Source of the DNA: Rhodococcus sp. AW25M09
GTDB lineage: Bacteria; Actinomycetota; Actinomycetes; Mycobacteriales; Mycobacteriaceae
Assembly (NCBI RefSeq): GCF_000333955.1
Contig: NZ_CAPS01000005.1
Location: 1-64,000, forward strand
DNA length: 64,000 nt
Direction: 5' to 3'
Part shown: positions 17,547 to 26,034 of the stretch, piece by piece
How the letters are laid out: every line of letters begins with the position of its first letter
Numbering within the stretch: the first letter of the stretch is position 1
Made by a program: the position numbers and the translations under genes
The notes under the pieces: model-generated
Seen by the model: the letters and a program-made list of their open reading frames with translations, nothing else
Told to the model about the DNA's origin: nothing
Database searches by the model: none

Positions 17547-18125
17547 GTGGAGTCTGTTCCGTTTCTGTACAGGGAATGCTTGGCAGTACCGATAGGCAAC
17601 CGTCAAACGCAAAGTCACCCCGATGACGCTTTTGCGACCTTTGGTGCGAGCAAATGGTAACCCATGAATCCGACCGTTCGTTGTCCTTTCGTCACCGTCT
17701 CGCCGCCCATTAGTTATCAGAAGTCACAGAAATTTCGAAAAACCGCAGAGCACAGGGCCACGACACGTGATCATCACGCCGCATATGTCGGTCGAACAGG
17801 TGAATACGAGACAGAACAGACACGTCCACTCGAGAGGCACCGATCCCCTGCCGGGAAGCATTTCGGGCAGGTAAGGACTGCCTTCCCGACAGCACCTCGA
17901 GGGCATACGCCTACCGTGAGCTGCGAGACAACCTACCGACGAGTTCAGCCCGCCCGTCGGACGGCCTCATTTCGGCATCCACCAGCATCGCTTGCTCTGA
18001 TCGATGTTGAGTTACCCGCCAGTAGATAACTACTGCTACCAGCGAGTAACATCGGCCGTCGTATAGTTCGACCGGCCGTACCCGCGGTAGCTGCTCCAGC
18101 TGCCACCTGAACGAAAGGCCGCGCC
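17547..18125. other. 579-base gene-free region between divergent genes
   Basis: It should hold the promoters of the secreted-protein gene (left) and of the Fe-S oxidoreductase gene (right). A bipartite inverted repeat lies at 17852-17888: outer arms CGGGAAG/CTTCCCG with GCAG/CTGC inside. The operator-like pair at 18012-18049 is listed separately. Short ORFs here have no start context or protein-like composition, so I consider it non-coding. Confidence 0.5.
18012..18049. promoter_or_regulatory. Twin operator-like palindromes before the EtfD-type gene
   Basis: Two related 14-mers, TTACCCGCCAGTAG (18012-18025) and CTACCAGCGAGTAA (18036-18049), are each imperfect palindromes of the form YTAC-N6-GTAR. 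They are inverted copies of one another, with centres 24 bp apart. A TATAGT hexamer follows at 18062-18067, 59 bases before the ATG at 18126. The arrangement suits a TetR-family repressor of fatty-acid genes, which often bind such sites; the regulator is not in the window. Confidence 0.5.
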
Positions 18126-21100
18126 ATGAACGCGCTGACGATCACGTTGGGCACAGTCGGTGCTCTGCTGAGCCTCGTCTGTTGGTACTCCTTCATCCGT
18201 GGCGGACTGAGGATGTTCAACATCGTCCGACTGGGCCAGCCCGCCCCCGACCGCTGGCGCCCCATCGTGCCTCGCTTCAAGCAGATGGTCGTCGAGTTCC
18301 TCGCCCACACCAAGATGGTCAAGTTCCGCACCGTCGGCTGGGCACACTGGCTGGTGATGATCGGCTTCATGGCCGGAGCAGTGTTCTGGTTCGAGGCCTA
18401 CGGCCAGACGTTCAACCCCGAATTCCACTGGCCCATCGTCGGCAGCTGGGCCGTCTATCACCTGATGGACGAGATCCTCGGTCTCGGAACCGTCATCGGC
18501 ATCCTCACCTTGATCGTCATCCGTCAGCTCAACCATCCCCGCAAGCCCGAGCGTATGTCGCGCTTCGGCGGCTCCGGATTCCGCGCGGCGTACTTCGTCG
18601 AGGCAGTCGTCCTGGTCGAAGGACTGGGAATGATCTTCGTCAAGGCCGGCAAGATCGCCACGTTCGGAGACGCGAACCCCTACACCGACTTCTTCACCAT
18701 GCGGGTGGCCACACTGCTCCCGGCCAGCGTGGAGATGGTGTCGATCTTCGCGTTCATCAAGCTGATGTCCGGCATGATCTGGCTCTACTACGTGGGCCAG
18801 AACATCAATTGGGGCGTCGCGTGGCACCGCTTCACCGCGTTCCCCAACATCTACTTCAAGCGCATGGACGACGGCAGCGTCGCGCTCGGACCGGCCAAGC
18901 CGATGATGTCCGATGGCAAGGTTCTCGTGATGGAAGAGGCCGACCCGGACGTCGACGCGTTCGGCGCAGGCAAGGTCGAGGACTTCAGCTGGAAGGGTTG
19001 GCTGGACTTCACCACCTGCACCGAATGTGGCCGTTGCCAGTCGCAGTGCCCCGCGTGGAATACAGGTAAGCCACTCTCCCCCAAACTGCTGATCATGTCG
19101 CTGCGCGACCACAGCCAGGCCAAGGCGCCGTATCTGCTGGCCGGCGGCAAGAAGGACATGGCAGGCGACGAGGTCGGACTCGTCGACGCCGAGGGCAACG
19201 TCGATCAGGCCAAGCTCGACGCCATCCCGCAGGCCGCCCGGGACGAAGCCGATCGCAAGCTCGTCGCCGATGCCATCGAGGGTGGCATCATCGATCCCGA
19301 GGTGCTGTGGAGCTGCACCACCTGTGGTGCCTGCGTCGAGCAGTGCCCGGTGGACATCGAGCACGTCGACCACATCATCGACATGCGCCGCTACCAGGTG
19401 CTCATCGAGTCCGAGTTCCCGTCCGAGCTCGCAGGTCTGTTCAAGAACCTGGAGAACAAGGGCAACCCGTGGGGCCAGAACTCGAAGGACCGTCTCAACT
19501 GGATCAACGAGATGGACTTCGACATCCCGGTCTTCGGCCAGGACGCCGATTCGTTCCAGGACTACGAGTACCTCTTCTGGGTCGGTTGCGCCGGCGCCTA
19601 CGAGGACCGCGCGAAGAAGACCACCAAGGCCGTCGCCGAGCTCCTTGCCACTGCAGGCGTGAAGTTCCTGGTGCTCGGTGCGGACGAGACCTGCACCGGC
19701 GACTCCGCTCGCCGCGCGGGCAACGAGTTCCTGTTCCAGCAGCTCGCGATGCAGAACATCGAAACGATCAACAATGTGTTCGACGGCGTGCAGCAGAACA
19801 AGCGCAAGATCGTCGTTACGTGCGCTCACTGCTTCAACGCGCTGGGCAACGAGTACCCGCAGATCGGTGGCGACTACGACGTCGTCCACCACACGCAGTT
19901 GCTCAACCGCCTCGTGCGCCAGAAGAAGCTGATCCCGGTGGCCTCGGTCAGCCAGGACATCACGTACCACGACCCGTGCTACCTGGGCCGTCACAACAAG
20001 GTGTACGACGCTCCCCGTGAACTCATGGCCGCGTCGGGCTCGAACCTCAAGGAGATGCCGCGCCACGGTGAGCGGTCCATGTGCTGTGGCGCCGGTGGCG
20101 CACGCATGTGGATGGAAGAGAACATCGGCAAGCGCATCAACATCGACCGGGTCGACGAAGCGCTCGCGACCAACCCGAAGAAGATCGCGACCGGCTGCCC
20201 GTTCTGCCGCGTCATGCTCACCGACGGTGTCACCGCACGCCAGGAAGGCGGCGCTCACGAAGGCGTCGAGGTCGTCGATGTCGCGCAGCTGATGCTCGAG
20301 TCCATCACCCGGGTGGAGTCCTCGGTACTGGCCGAGAACATCAAGGTGATCCCGCGCGAGCTCACTCCGGAGGAGAAGCTCGAGACCGAAAAGGCGATGG
20401 AGGTCCAAGAGACCGAGCGCATCGAACCCGTCGAAGAGCCGGCCGAGGCGAAGACCGCTCCCGCAGCTCCGGCTCCGAAGGCCGGCGGCGGACTGAAGAT
20501 GAAGGGTCTCGCCAAGGCACCAGGAGCGAAGGCACCCGGATCTGCAACCAAGGCCGAAGAGCCCACGGAGGACGCTGCACCTACTGCCAAGCCCAAGGGT
20601 CTCGGCATGGCCGGCGGCAAGGCACCCGGAGGCAATGGTCTCCAGATGAAGGGCAAGGCACCCGGCGCAAAGGCTGCTGCACCGGCACCTGCAGTGGAGG
20701 CTCCCGAGGCCACAGCCGCACCTGAGGCTGCCGAGTCGACGCCCTCCGTCAAACCCAAGGGCCTGGCCGTGAAGTCCGGATTCAAGAAGCCGGGCGCGAA
20801 AGCACCGGGTAAGCCCGCCGAGGCCGCTTCGACCGCTGAGGCAAACACCGCGGAGGCACCAACGGAATCTGCCCCCGCAGCAAGCGAATCCAAGCCGACC
20901 GTCCAGCCCAAGGGCCTGGCCGTGAAGTCCGGATTCAAGAAGCCGGGCGCGAAGGCACCGGGCAAGCCCGCCGCTGCACCTGCAGCGACACCGGCCGCTG
21001 AGCCGGAGACAGCAGAGCCCGAGAAGGCCGAGAAGGCCGAGCCGACTCCGGACGCCGAGGCACCTGCCACCGAGGCTCCCACGGCTGAGGCTTCGGACAC

Positions 21101-21209
21101 TGCGGGTGACGCCGCATCCAACGGTTCGGATGATCGGACTCCGCCCAAGCCGAAGGCCGGTGGACTCGGATTCGCTCCAGGAGCCAAGGTTCCCGGTCGC
21201 CGGAAATAA
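18126..21209 (+). CDS. etfD: EtfD-type membrane Fe-S oxidoreductase (heterodisulfide-reductase-like)
   Basis: A 1027-residue protein. Residues 1-260 hold about five membrane helices of the NarI/DsrM type. Two ferredoxin-like 4Fe-4S motifs follow: CTECGRCQSQCP from residue 298 and CTTCGACVEQCP from residue 397. Then come two CCG (heterodisulfide reductase D) domains: DETCTGDSARR and TCAHCFNALGNEYP, then DPCYLGRH, MCCGAGGARMW and TGCPFCRVM. This is the layout of mycobacterial EtfD (Rv0338c), which passes electrons from ETF, reduced by acyl-CoA dehydrogenases, to menaquinone in beta-oxidation. From about residue 745 there is a Lys/Pro/Ala tail of some 280 residues with repeats of KPKGLAVKSGFKKPGAKAPG, probably cytoplasmic and disordered. 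The operator-like pair upstream suggests lipid-responsive control. The core call is firm; the tail's role is unknown. Confidence 0.88.
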   Translation: MNALTITLGTVGALLSLVCWYSFIRGGLRMFNIVRLGQPAPDRWRPIVPRFKQMVVEFLAHTKMVKFRTVGWAHWLVMIGFMAGAVFWFEAYGQTFNPEFHWPIVGSWAVYHLMDEILGLGTVIGILTLIVIRQLNHPRKPERMSRFGGSGFRAAYFVEAVVLVEGLGMIFVKAGKIATFGDANPYTDFFTMRVATLLPASVEMVSIFAFIKLMSGMIWLYYVGQNINWGVAWHRFTAFPNIYFKRMDDGSVALGPAKPMMSDGKVLVMEEADPDVDAFGAGKVEDFSWKGWLDFTTCTECGRCQSQCPAWNTGKPLSPKLLIMSLRDHSQAKAPYLLAGGKKDMAGDEVGLVDAEGNVDQAKLDAIPQAARDEADRKLVADAIEGGIIDPEVLWSCTTCGACVEQCPVDIEHVDHIIDMRRYQVLIESEFPSELAGLFKNLENKGNPWGQNSKDRLNWINEMDFDIPVFGQDADSFQDYEYLFWVGCAGAYEDRAKKTTKAVAELLATAGVKFLVLGADETCTGDSARRAGNEFLFQQLAMQNIETINNVFDGVQQNKRKIVVTCAHCFNALGNEYPQIGGDYDVVHHTQLLNRLVRQKKLIPVASVSQDITYHDPCYLGRHNKVYDAPRELMAASGSNLKEMPRHGERSMCCGAGGARMWMEENIGKRINIDRVDEALATNPKKIATGCPFCRVMLTDGVTARQEGGAHEGVEVVDVAQLMLESITRVESSVLAENIKVIPRELTPEEKLETEKAMEVQETERIEPVEEPAEAKTAPAAPAPKAGGGLKMKGLAKAPGAKAPGSATKAEEPTEDAAPTAKPKGLGMAGGKAPGGNGLQMKGKAPGAKAAAPAPAVEAPEATAAPEAAESTPSVKPKGLAVKSGFKKPGAKAPGKPAEAASTAEANTAEAPTESAPAASESKPTVQPKGLAVKSGFKKPGAKAPGKPAAAPAATPAAEPETAEPEKAEKAEPTPDAEAPATEAPTAEASDTAGDAASNGSDDRTPPKPKAGGLGFAPGAKVPGRRK
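20754..20973 (+). repeat. Coding repeat in the EtfD tail
   Basis: A 67-base block at 20754-20820 recurs almost unchanged at 20907-20973, 153 bases (51 codons) later. Each encodes a Lys/Gly/Pro-rich unit starting PKGLAVKSGFKK. Weaker versions (GLKMKGLAKAPG, GLQMKGKAPG, GLGFAPGAKVPG) occur before and after, so the tail grew by internal duplication. Confidence 0.85.
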
Positions 21210-21227
21210 CCTCACACCCTCTTCACC

Positions 21228-21269
21228 GACTGCGCGCCCCCGCTCACTTCAGAGCGGGGGCGCGCAGTC
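21228..21269 (+). terminator. Strong 18-bp hairpin after the EtfD-type gene
   Basis: The arms at 21228-21245 and 21252-21269 are perfectly complementary over 18 bp, very GC-rich, with a 6-base loop (ACTTCA). The hairpin begins 18 bases after the stop at 21209. No T-run follows, which is common for actinobacterial terminators. Confidence 0.85.
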
Positions 21270-21369
21270 GTCGACAGGGGTGGTGTGGTTCGCCCCCGCA
21301 ACGCTGGACGAATCGGACATCGTGAGTAGGGTCGGACTCGAACTGCATACCCGAGAAGTAGGAGCAGGC

Positions 21370-21636
21370 ATGACCGACGATGCGGACAAGCTCTTTCGCC
21401 GCTACGACGAGTGGTGGACGGCCTTGTCCCCCGACGACCGGGCTCATGTCGAGAAGTGTTGCGAATCCGGCCGCACCGACGAGCGTCTCTGTGCACTCAT
21501 CCGCGAGAACGACGGCCCGTCCAAGGCAGCGTTCGAGGCGGGTAGCAAATTGTCCGAGGGCAACAGCAAGTACTGCGCTATCCCCAGCGCGCTACTCGAG
21601 TTTTTCGAATCGAAGCATGCCCACCCGCCCAGGTGA
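21370..21636 (+). CDS. Hypothetical small protein, 88 residues
   Basis: The ATG at 21370 has an AGGAG site 7 bases upstream; longer in-frame versions run back into the EtfD terminator and are rejected. The protein is soluble and mostly helical (DDADKLFRRYDEWWTALSPD, then RAHVEKCCESGRTDERLC), with paired cysteines in EKCCES. No domain is recognised. Its stop lies in the left arm of the palindromic element shared by three junctions in this window. It stands alone, convergent with the S9 peptidase gene. Confidence 0.65.
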   Translation: MTDDADKLFRRYDEWWTALSPDDRAHVEKCCESGRTDERLCALIRENDGPSKAAFEAGSKLSEGNSKYCAIPSALLEFFESKHAHPPR

Positions 21637-21674
21637 GCGGAAGTTCGACCCCTGCTACGAAGTCCCACTCACCT
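21631..21674. repeat. Palindromic junction element, copy A
   Basis: The inverted repeat begins AGGTGAGCGG and ends CCACTCACCT, with arm family GTGAGYGGNANTTCGTAG. Both convergent stop codons (TGA at 21634-21636 on plus; the minus-strand TGA at 21669-21671) lie inside its arms. It probably acts as a two-way terminator. Related copies lie at 30441-30480 and 44048-44087. Confidence 0.75.
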
Positions 21675-23582
21675 AGCAGGACGCCACAGCTGCAGCTCAG
21701 GAATCCCGGGCGGCGTGAATCCCATGACCTGGCCGTAGAAGGACAGTTCCGATTCTCGCGCATTCACCTGCGTTTCGAGCTTACGGAATCCGTGCGACTC
21801 GCCCTTGTAAGCCAGGTACGCATGCGGTATTCCCTTCTGCACCATGGCGTCTCGGAATCGTTCGGCCTGCGAGGGCGGAACGATGGGGTCGTCCAAGCCT
21901 TGCAGCAGCAACACCGGGCACGAAAGCCCGGCGACGTTGTTGACCGGGGCGCGGGTCCGGTAGAGGTCGATGGCCTCGGGTAGTGGTCCGATGAGCCCGT
22001 CGATGTAGCGGGATTCGAAGTCGTGCGTTTCGGCGACGAACAGTTCCAGCTCGGCGACACCGAAATACGAAGCCCCGCAAGCGAATACGTCGGAGGACGT
22101 CAGCGCGGCCAACACCGTCCAACCCCCTGCCGAGCCACCCTCGATCGCCAATCGGTCGGGGTCGGCGAGGCCGTTGTCGGCCAGCCCCTGCACTGCGGCG
22201 ATGGTGTCTTCGACGTCGACGACGCCCCATTGACCGCGCAGCCGGTTGCGGTATTCGCGGCCGTATCCGCTCGAACCCCCGTAGTTCACATCGACGACGC
22301 CGATGCCGCGGCTGGTGAAGTACGCGAACAGCGGGTTCAGAGCCGGTGCCACATGCGCCGTCGGGCCGCCGTGCACGAACGCGACGTACGGCGGGAGTTC
22401 GCCGTCCAGTCCTTCGTAAGACGGGTTGGACGGCGCATAGGCGATGGCATGCACCTCGCGGTTCGGTCCCTGGAACGTCACCTGACGCCCCTGCGGCAGA
22501 TACGCGCTGTCGGGGACGGATTCGAAGCCCGAACGTACGGAGTTCAGTTCGCGAGAATCGAGGTCGAGCGCAAACAACCCGTTGGTCACCTGCGCTCCGC
22601 CGCCCTTGATCAACACGGTCGATCCCGAACTCCCACCGAGACCTACCGACGTCACACCGTCGAGCACGATGTCGTCGAGCGTCCCCGACGCCGGATCGAG
22701 TACCGCGAGGGTGTCGGTGCCGACGGTCCGCACGGTCAGCAACTTCCCGTCGCTCAACACCTCGTACCAACTCGATCCCAGCCGCCACAGCGGGGCCCCG
22801 AAATCTGCATCGAGCGCCAGCAGCGGTGTGATCGAACCGTCGATGCGGACCGAATACAAGTTCCACCAACCACTTCGGTCACTGATGGCGTACAGCGATT
22901 CGTCGTCGATCCATTCCGGCTGCATCACCGATTCCTCGGTGGAGCCGAGCAGCACCGTCCAGGATTTCGGATCGGCGAGGGAGGCGACACGTAGTTCGGT
23001 TCCGTCCCAGGGCATCTGCGGGTGGTTCCAGGCAATCCAGGCGATGCGGGTGCCGTCGGGGGACAGTCGCGGGAACGCAAGGAAATCCGAGCCGGCGACC
23101 AGCGAGCGCACCCCGTCGCCGCCGAGGTCGATGGCCACGATGTCACGAGACACCGTGCCCGCGTCGTGCATCTCCCGGACCGCAATGACATCGGTACCGA
23201 CCACCGACAGTTCGGCGTACCGGATGCTCGACGCCACAGCCGGTTTCGGAGTCAGCGGGACGGGTGCGCCGCCGGGGGTGAGCCGATAGACGCGTTGGTC
23301 CGAGAATTCGGCGAACACCAGGTCGCCGTTGTCGGTTGCGGTCCAGGCTCCCCCTCCGTATTCGTGAACACGCGTCCGGGCATTGAACGGTGCCGGCAGA
23401 ATCGGCTGCACGCCTCCGTCGACGTAGCGACAGATCGCTGTGCGGCCCTCTTCGGTGGGACGCAATTCCGACCACCAGATTTCGCTATCGACGAAGCGAC
23501 CGCCCTCGACGGGGTGTCCGGCCGAGGACAGGTCGGCTGCAGTGATGGGCGAAGGCCAGGATCCGAATGCGAGAGCAGTCAC
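21669..23582 (-). CDS. S9-family (prolyl oligopeptidase-like) peptidase
   Basis: A 637-residue protein from GTG 23582, preceded by CTGGAAG; an upstream ATG at 23663 adds 27 unlike residues. The N-terminal 370 residues form a WD/beta-propeller-like region (FPRLSPDGTRIAWIAWNHP, then SLYAISDRSGWWNLYSV). The C-terminal alpha/beta-hydrolase has the nucleophile in GGSAGGW near residue 482, Asp in GLDDPIVP near 562 and His in ESHGF near 595. The HGGPTAHV oxyanion loop matches S9C acylaminoacyl-peptidase/dipeptidyl-peptidase relatives. With no signal peptide it is probably a cytoplasmic oligopeptidase. It is convergent with the small gene before it and divergent from the DUF3263 gene. Confidence 0.87.
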   Translation of the reverse strand: MTALAFGSWPSPITAADLSSAGHPVEGGRFVDSEIWWSELRPTEEGRTAICRYVDGGVQPILPAPFNARTRVHEYGGGAWTATDNGDLVFAEFSDQRVYRLTPGGAPVPLTPKPAVASSIRYAELSVVGTDVIAVREMHDAGTVSRDIVAIDLGGDGVRSLVAGSDFLAFPRLSPDGTRIAWIAWNHPQMPWDGTELRVASLADPKSWTVLLGSTEESVMQPEWIDDESLYAISDRSGWWNLYSVRIDGSITPLLALDADFGAPLWRLGSSWYEVLSDGKLLTVRTVGTDTLAVLDPASGTLDDIVLDGVTSVGLGGSSGSTVLIKGGGAQVTNGLFALDLDSRELNSVRSGFESVPDSAYLPQGRQVTFQGPNREVHAIAYAPSNPSYEGLDGELPPYVAFVHGGPTAHVAPALNPLFAYFTSRGIGVVDVNYGGSSGYGREYRNRLRGQWGVVDVEDTIAAVQGLADNGLADPDRLAIEGGSAGGWTVLAALTSSDVFACGASYFGVAELELFVAETHDFESRYIDGLIGPLPEAIDLYRTRAPVNNVAGLSCPVLLLQGLDDPIVPPSQAERFRDAMVQKGIPHAYLAYKGESHGFRKLETQVNARESELSFYGQVMGFTPPGIPELQLWRPAR

Positions 23583-23683
23583 GGCTTCCAGCCTAGTGAA
23601 CTGACGTGTACGTAACGCAGTGTTCACCGGCCCTTCAATCGCGACCTGGATGATGGAGGTCAAGTACCACGAGGGGGAACACC

Positions 23684-23914
23684 ATGCGCCGGACCACTAC
23701 CCGATCAATGGACCACGAGATTCTGGACTTCGGCCGCACCTGGCAGGGGTACGGCGGTGGCAGCGACGAGGACATCTACGTGGCGTTCGGCGTCGACGCG
23801 CCTACGTACTTCCAGCGGCTGCGTCGAGTTCTCGACACACCCCTCGCGGCCGAACTGCCAGCGGCAACCCGCATAGCCATCGAGCAGATCTGTACCGTCA
23901 GACTCGCCTGCTGA
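23684..23914 (+). CDS. DUF3263 family protein
   Basis: A 76-residue protein with the DUF3263 pattern: MDHEILDFGRTWQGYGGGSD, then FGVDAPTYFQRLRRVLDTP. The family is small, actinobacterial and has a helix-turn-helix-like feel (the segment ending TYFQRL resembles a recognition helix), but no function is established. The ATG has a GAGGGGG site 5 bases before it. It is divergent from the S9 peptidase gene and lies about 85 bases before the Eis-like gene. Confidence 0.75.
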   Translation: MRRTTTRSMDHEILDFGRTWQGYGGGSDEDIYVAFGVDAPTYFQRLRRVLDTPLAAELPAATRIAIEQICTVRLAC

Positions 23915-24093
23915 CGCAGGCTTCGAGACGGATCACAGCTGCACCCGTCGCAGTAATATCGCTTGCCTCGGCGCTCGATTCGATGCGAGAGTCCAGTCGT
24001 GAACAGCACTGACGGTAGCGACGCTCGGCCCGAAACACACCTGCGCGCGTCGAGGTAGTTCACGGCGACGATCGACTGGTCGAGGCCAACAAC

Positions 24094-25287
24094 GTGTTTT
24101 TGACCTCGATGGTCGGTCTTCCGCTGGCTGCTCGGATAGAACCGAAGGACATCGCCGCGGTGGTAGAGCCCGGCCGGACGCTCGGCTCCTACCTCGGCGA
24201 TCAACTCGTCGGAACCGCGACTTCGGCAACGAGCTCGTTGACCGTTACCGGCGGCGCGATCGTGCCCCATGCCGCGGTCACCGGCGTCGGCGTCCTGCCG
24301 ACCCACACGCGCAAAGGTGTGGTGACCTCGCTGATGCGGCATCAACTCGACGACATCGACAGCCGCGGCGAAATCCTCGCAACGCTACGGGCCTCCGAGG
24401 CGACCATCTACGAACGCTTCGGGTACGGAGTCGCAAGTTCATCCGTCTCGGCCGAGGTCGACACCCGGCGGGCGCAGCTCCGACAATCGGTGCCGGTCGG
24501 GGATCAGGTTCGGTTGGCCCGGCCGTCCGAGTGCTGGGAAATTCTGAAAAGGATCTCCGAAGACAATCGACCGGATCGGCCCGGAACGATCGACCGGCCC
24601 GCAGGCTGGTGGGCAGAGCTCGAACTCCGCAGCGTCGCTCGGACCGACCCGGCTTACGTGGGCCTGTACGGCCCGATCGGCGCCGAGACCGGATTCGTTC
24701 GATACCGGCCGATCGATACCGGAAGCTGGTTCGGCAGCGGGCCTCGTACGGTAGTGGTCGACGACTTCTTCGCTCCGACTCCGGAAGCAGAAGCGGGCCT
24801 GATCCGTTTCCTGCTCACACTCGATCTCGTGGACCGAATCGTGTTGTCAACGTTACCGATCGACACCTCACTCCCGTTGATGTTCGAGGATCGACGGGCA
24901 TATCGGGCAGTGGGCGAAAGCGACGAGACATGGCTGCGGCTGGTAAACGTCGAGGCAGCGTTAGCGGCGCGGACGTACGAGGGCGACGGCACCGTCGTGA
25001 TCAGGGTCAACGACGCTGTGCTGCCCCACAACACCGGTTGCTACCGGATCTCGTCCGAGGATTCCGCGGGTAAGAACGACTCGGGCACTCATCGGGTCGA
25101 AAGAACCGACGCGGCAGCGGACCTGGAGGTCGACGTGTCGACCCTCGCGGCGGCGTTCCTCGGCGGCTTCAGCTGGCAGCGCATCGCCGGAGCCGGTTCT
25201 GTCGTAGTGAATCGACCTGCTGCGCTGTGTGCCGCGAACCGACTCTTCCGAACCGACCGATCCCCCTACGCCGGAATATCGTTCTGA
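24094..25287 (+). CDS. Eis-like GNAT acetyltransferase (5' end uncertain, possible frameshift)
   Basis: About 397 residues from GTG 24094. The acetyl-CoA loop is GVGVLPTHTRKGVVTSLMR near residue 66, followed by LATLRASEATIYERFGYG, both typical of the Eis family. The C-terminal sterol-carrier-like half ends with FSWQRIAGAGSVVVNRPA. Mycobacterial Eis acetylates aminoglycosides and proteins. The chosen GTG cuts into the first conserved helix (VEANNVFLTSMVGLP). An upstream GTG at 23999 opens a different frame for 19 codons; if two bases in the GCGCGC run near 24043-24049 were absent, it would join in frame as VNSTDGSDARPETHLRVEVV. So the gene may be frameshifted, or truly start late. Domain call firm, start unsure. 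Confidence 0.78.
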   Translation: MFLTSMVGLPLAARIEPKDIAAVVEPGRTLGSYLGDQLVGTATSATSSLTVTGGAIVPHAAVTGVGVLPTHTRKGVVTSLMRHQLDDIDSRGEILATLRASEATIYERFGYGVASSSVSAEVDTRRAQLRQSVPVGDQVRLARPSECWEILKRISEDNRPDRPGTIDRPAGWWAELELRSVARTDPAYVGLYGPIGAETGFVRYRPIDTGSWFGSGPRTVVVDDFFAPTPEAEAGLIRFLLTLDLVDRIVLSTLPIDTSLPLMFEDRRAYRAVGESDETWLRLVNVEAALAARTYEGDGTVVIRVNDAVLPHNTGCYRISSEDSAGKNDSGTHRVERTDAAADLEVDVSTLAAAFLGGFSWQRIAGAGSVVVNRPAALCAANRLFRTDRSPYAGISF

Positions 25288-25290
25288 GCG

Positions 25291-25995
25291 CTACACCGGC
25301 AGCAGCAGTTCGGGACTGTTGTTCTTCACGCTGTTCACCGCGGTGCTCACTTCGTAGGGCTCGAGCCGCGGTTCGGGAACCGAGGCCAACATCTCCTGCA
25401 CGTCGCCGAGGTCGGTCACCGTCGGATCGAGCCAGCTCGCGCGCAGATCCGGCGGGAGCACCACCGGCGAGCGATCGTGAATGTGGCCGAGCGCATCGGC
25501 GGCCGGTGCGGTGAGCACGGTGACCGACCATATCCAACGATCATCATCGTCGTCGGCCTTGGCGGGGTCACGCCACAGCTCGTACAGACCGGCCATGGCC
25601 ACCACGTCGTCCAGATGCAGGAAGTACGGCACCTTGGCACCGTCGCGCTTCTCCCACTCGTAGTACCCGTCGGCGGGCACGATGCAGCGTCGACGGCTTG
25701 CGGCCTTCTTGAACGACGGCTTCTCGGTGATGGTCTCCGACCTGGCATTGATCAGTCGGGAACCGATTTTCGCGTCCTTCGCCCACGAGGGGATCAGACC
25801 CCAGCGCACCGACCGCAGTTGCCGCACGGCGGCAGACTCCGGTTCGTCTTTCGGCGCACGTTCGAGCACCGTACGCACGGTCTGCGTCGGGGCCACGTTG
25901 TACGACGGCGGCACCTCCTCGCCCACGGTCTCGGCGATGTCGAACACCGCCTGCAGGTCACTGTCACTCCGGGTACTGGCATACCGTCCGCACAT
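25291..25995 (-). CDS. SOS response-associated peptidase (YedK/HMCES family)
   Basis: A 234-residue protein starting at ATG 25995, so that Cys2 (MCGRYAST) becomes the N-terminal catalytic cysteine, as the family requires; the ORF start at 26025 would bury it. Other conserved pieces are YNVAPTQTVR, WGLIPSWAKD, LINARSETITEKPSF, CIVPADGYYEW and the HDRSPVVL histidine. HMCES/YedK proteins bond covalently to abasic sites in single-stranded DNA and shield them. The stop is 3 bases from the convergent Eis-like stop. The TetR gene starts 600 bases downstream on the same strand but ends upstream of this start (gap 26035-25995), so the two could be co-transcribed. Confidence 0.92.
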   Translation of the reverse strand: MCGRYASTRSDSDLQAVFDIAETVGEEVPPSYNVAPTQTVRTVLERAPKDEPESAAVRQLRSVRWGLIPSWAKDAKIGSRLINARSETITEKPSFKKAASRRRCIVPADGYYEWEKRDGAKVPYFLHLDDVVAMAGLYELWRDPAKADDDDDRWIWSVTVLTAPAADALGHIHDRSPVVLPPDLRASWLDPTVTDLGDVQEMLASVPEPRLEPYEVSTAVNSVKNNSPELLLPV

Positions 25996-26034
25996 AGGAC
26001 AGATTGTTCCATCCACCTCCGACAACCACTACGA

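Noticed and set aside
17867-17886. GCAGGTAAGGACTGCCTT as an IdeR iron box
   Set aside because: Only about half of the 19-base consensus matches and the arms do not keep the required TTAGG/CCTAA ends.
17664-18029. A 121-codon frame in the gap before the EtfD-type gene
   Set aside because: No ribosome site, non-protein-like composition, and it overlaps the operator-like palindromes.
18036-21215. A 1059-codon open frame on the minus strand opposite the EtfD-type gene
   Set aside because: It is the antisense shadow of a GC-rich gene with a repetitive tail; its product has no domain and no ribosome site.
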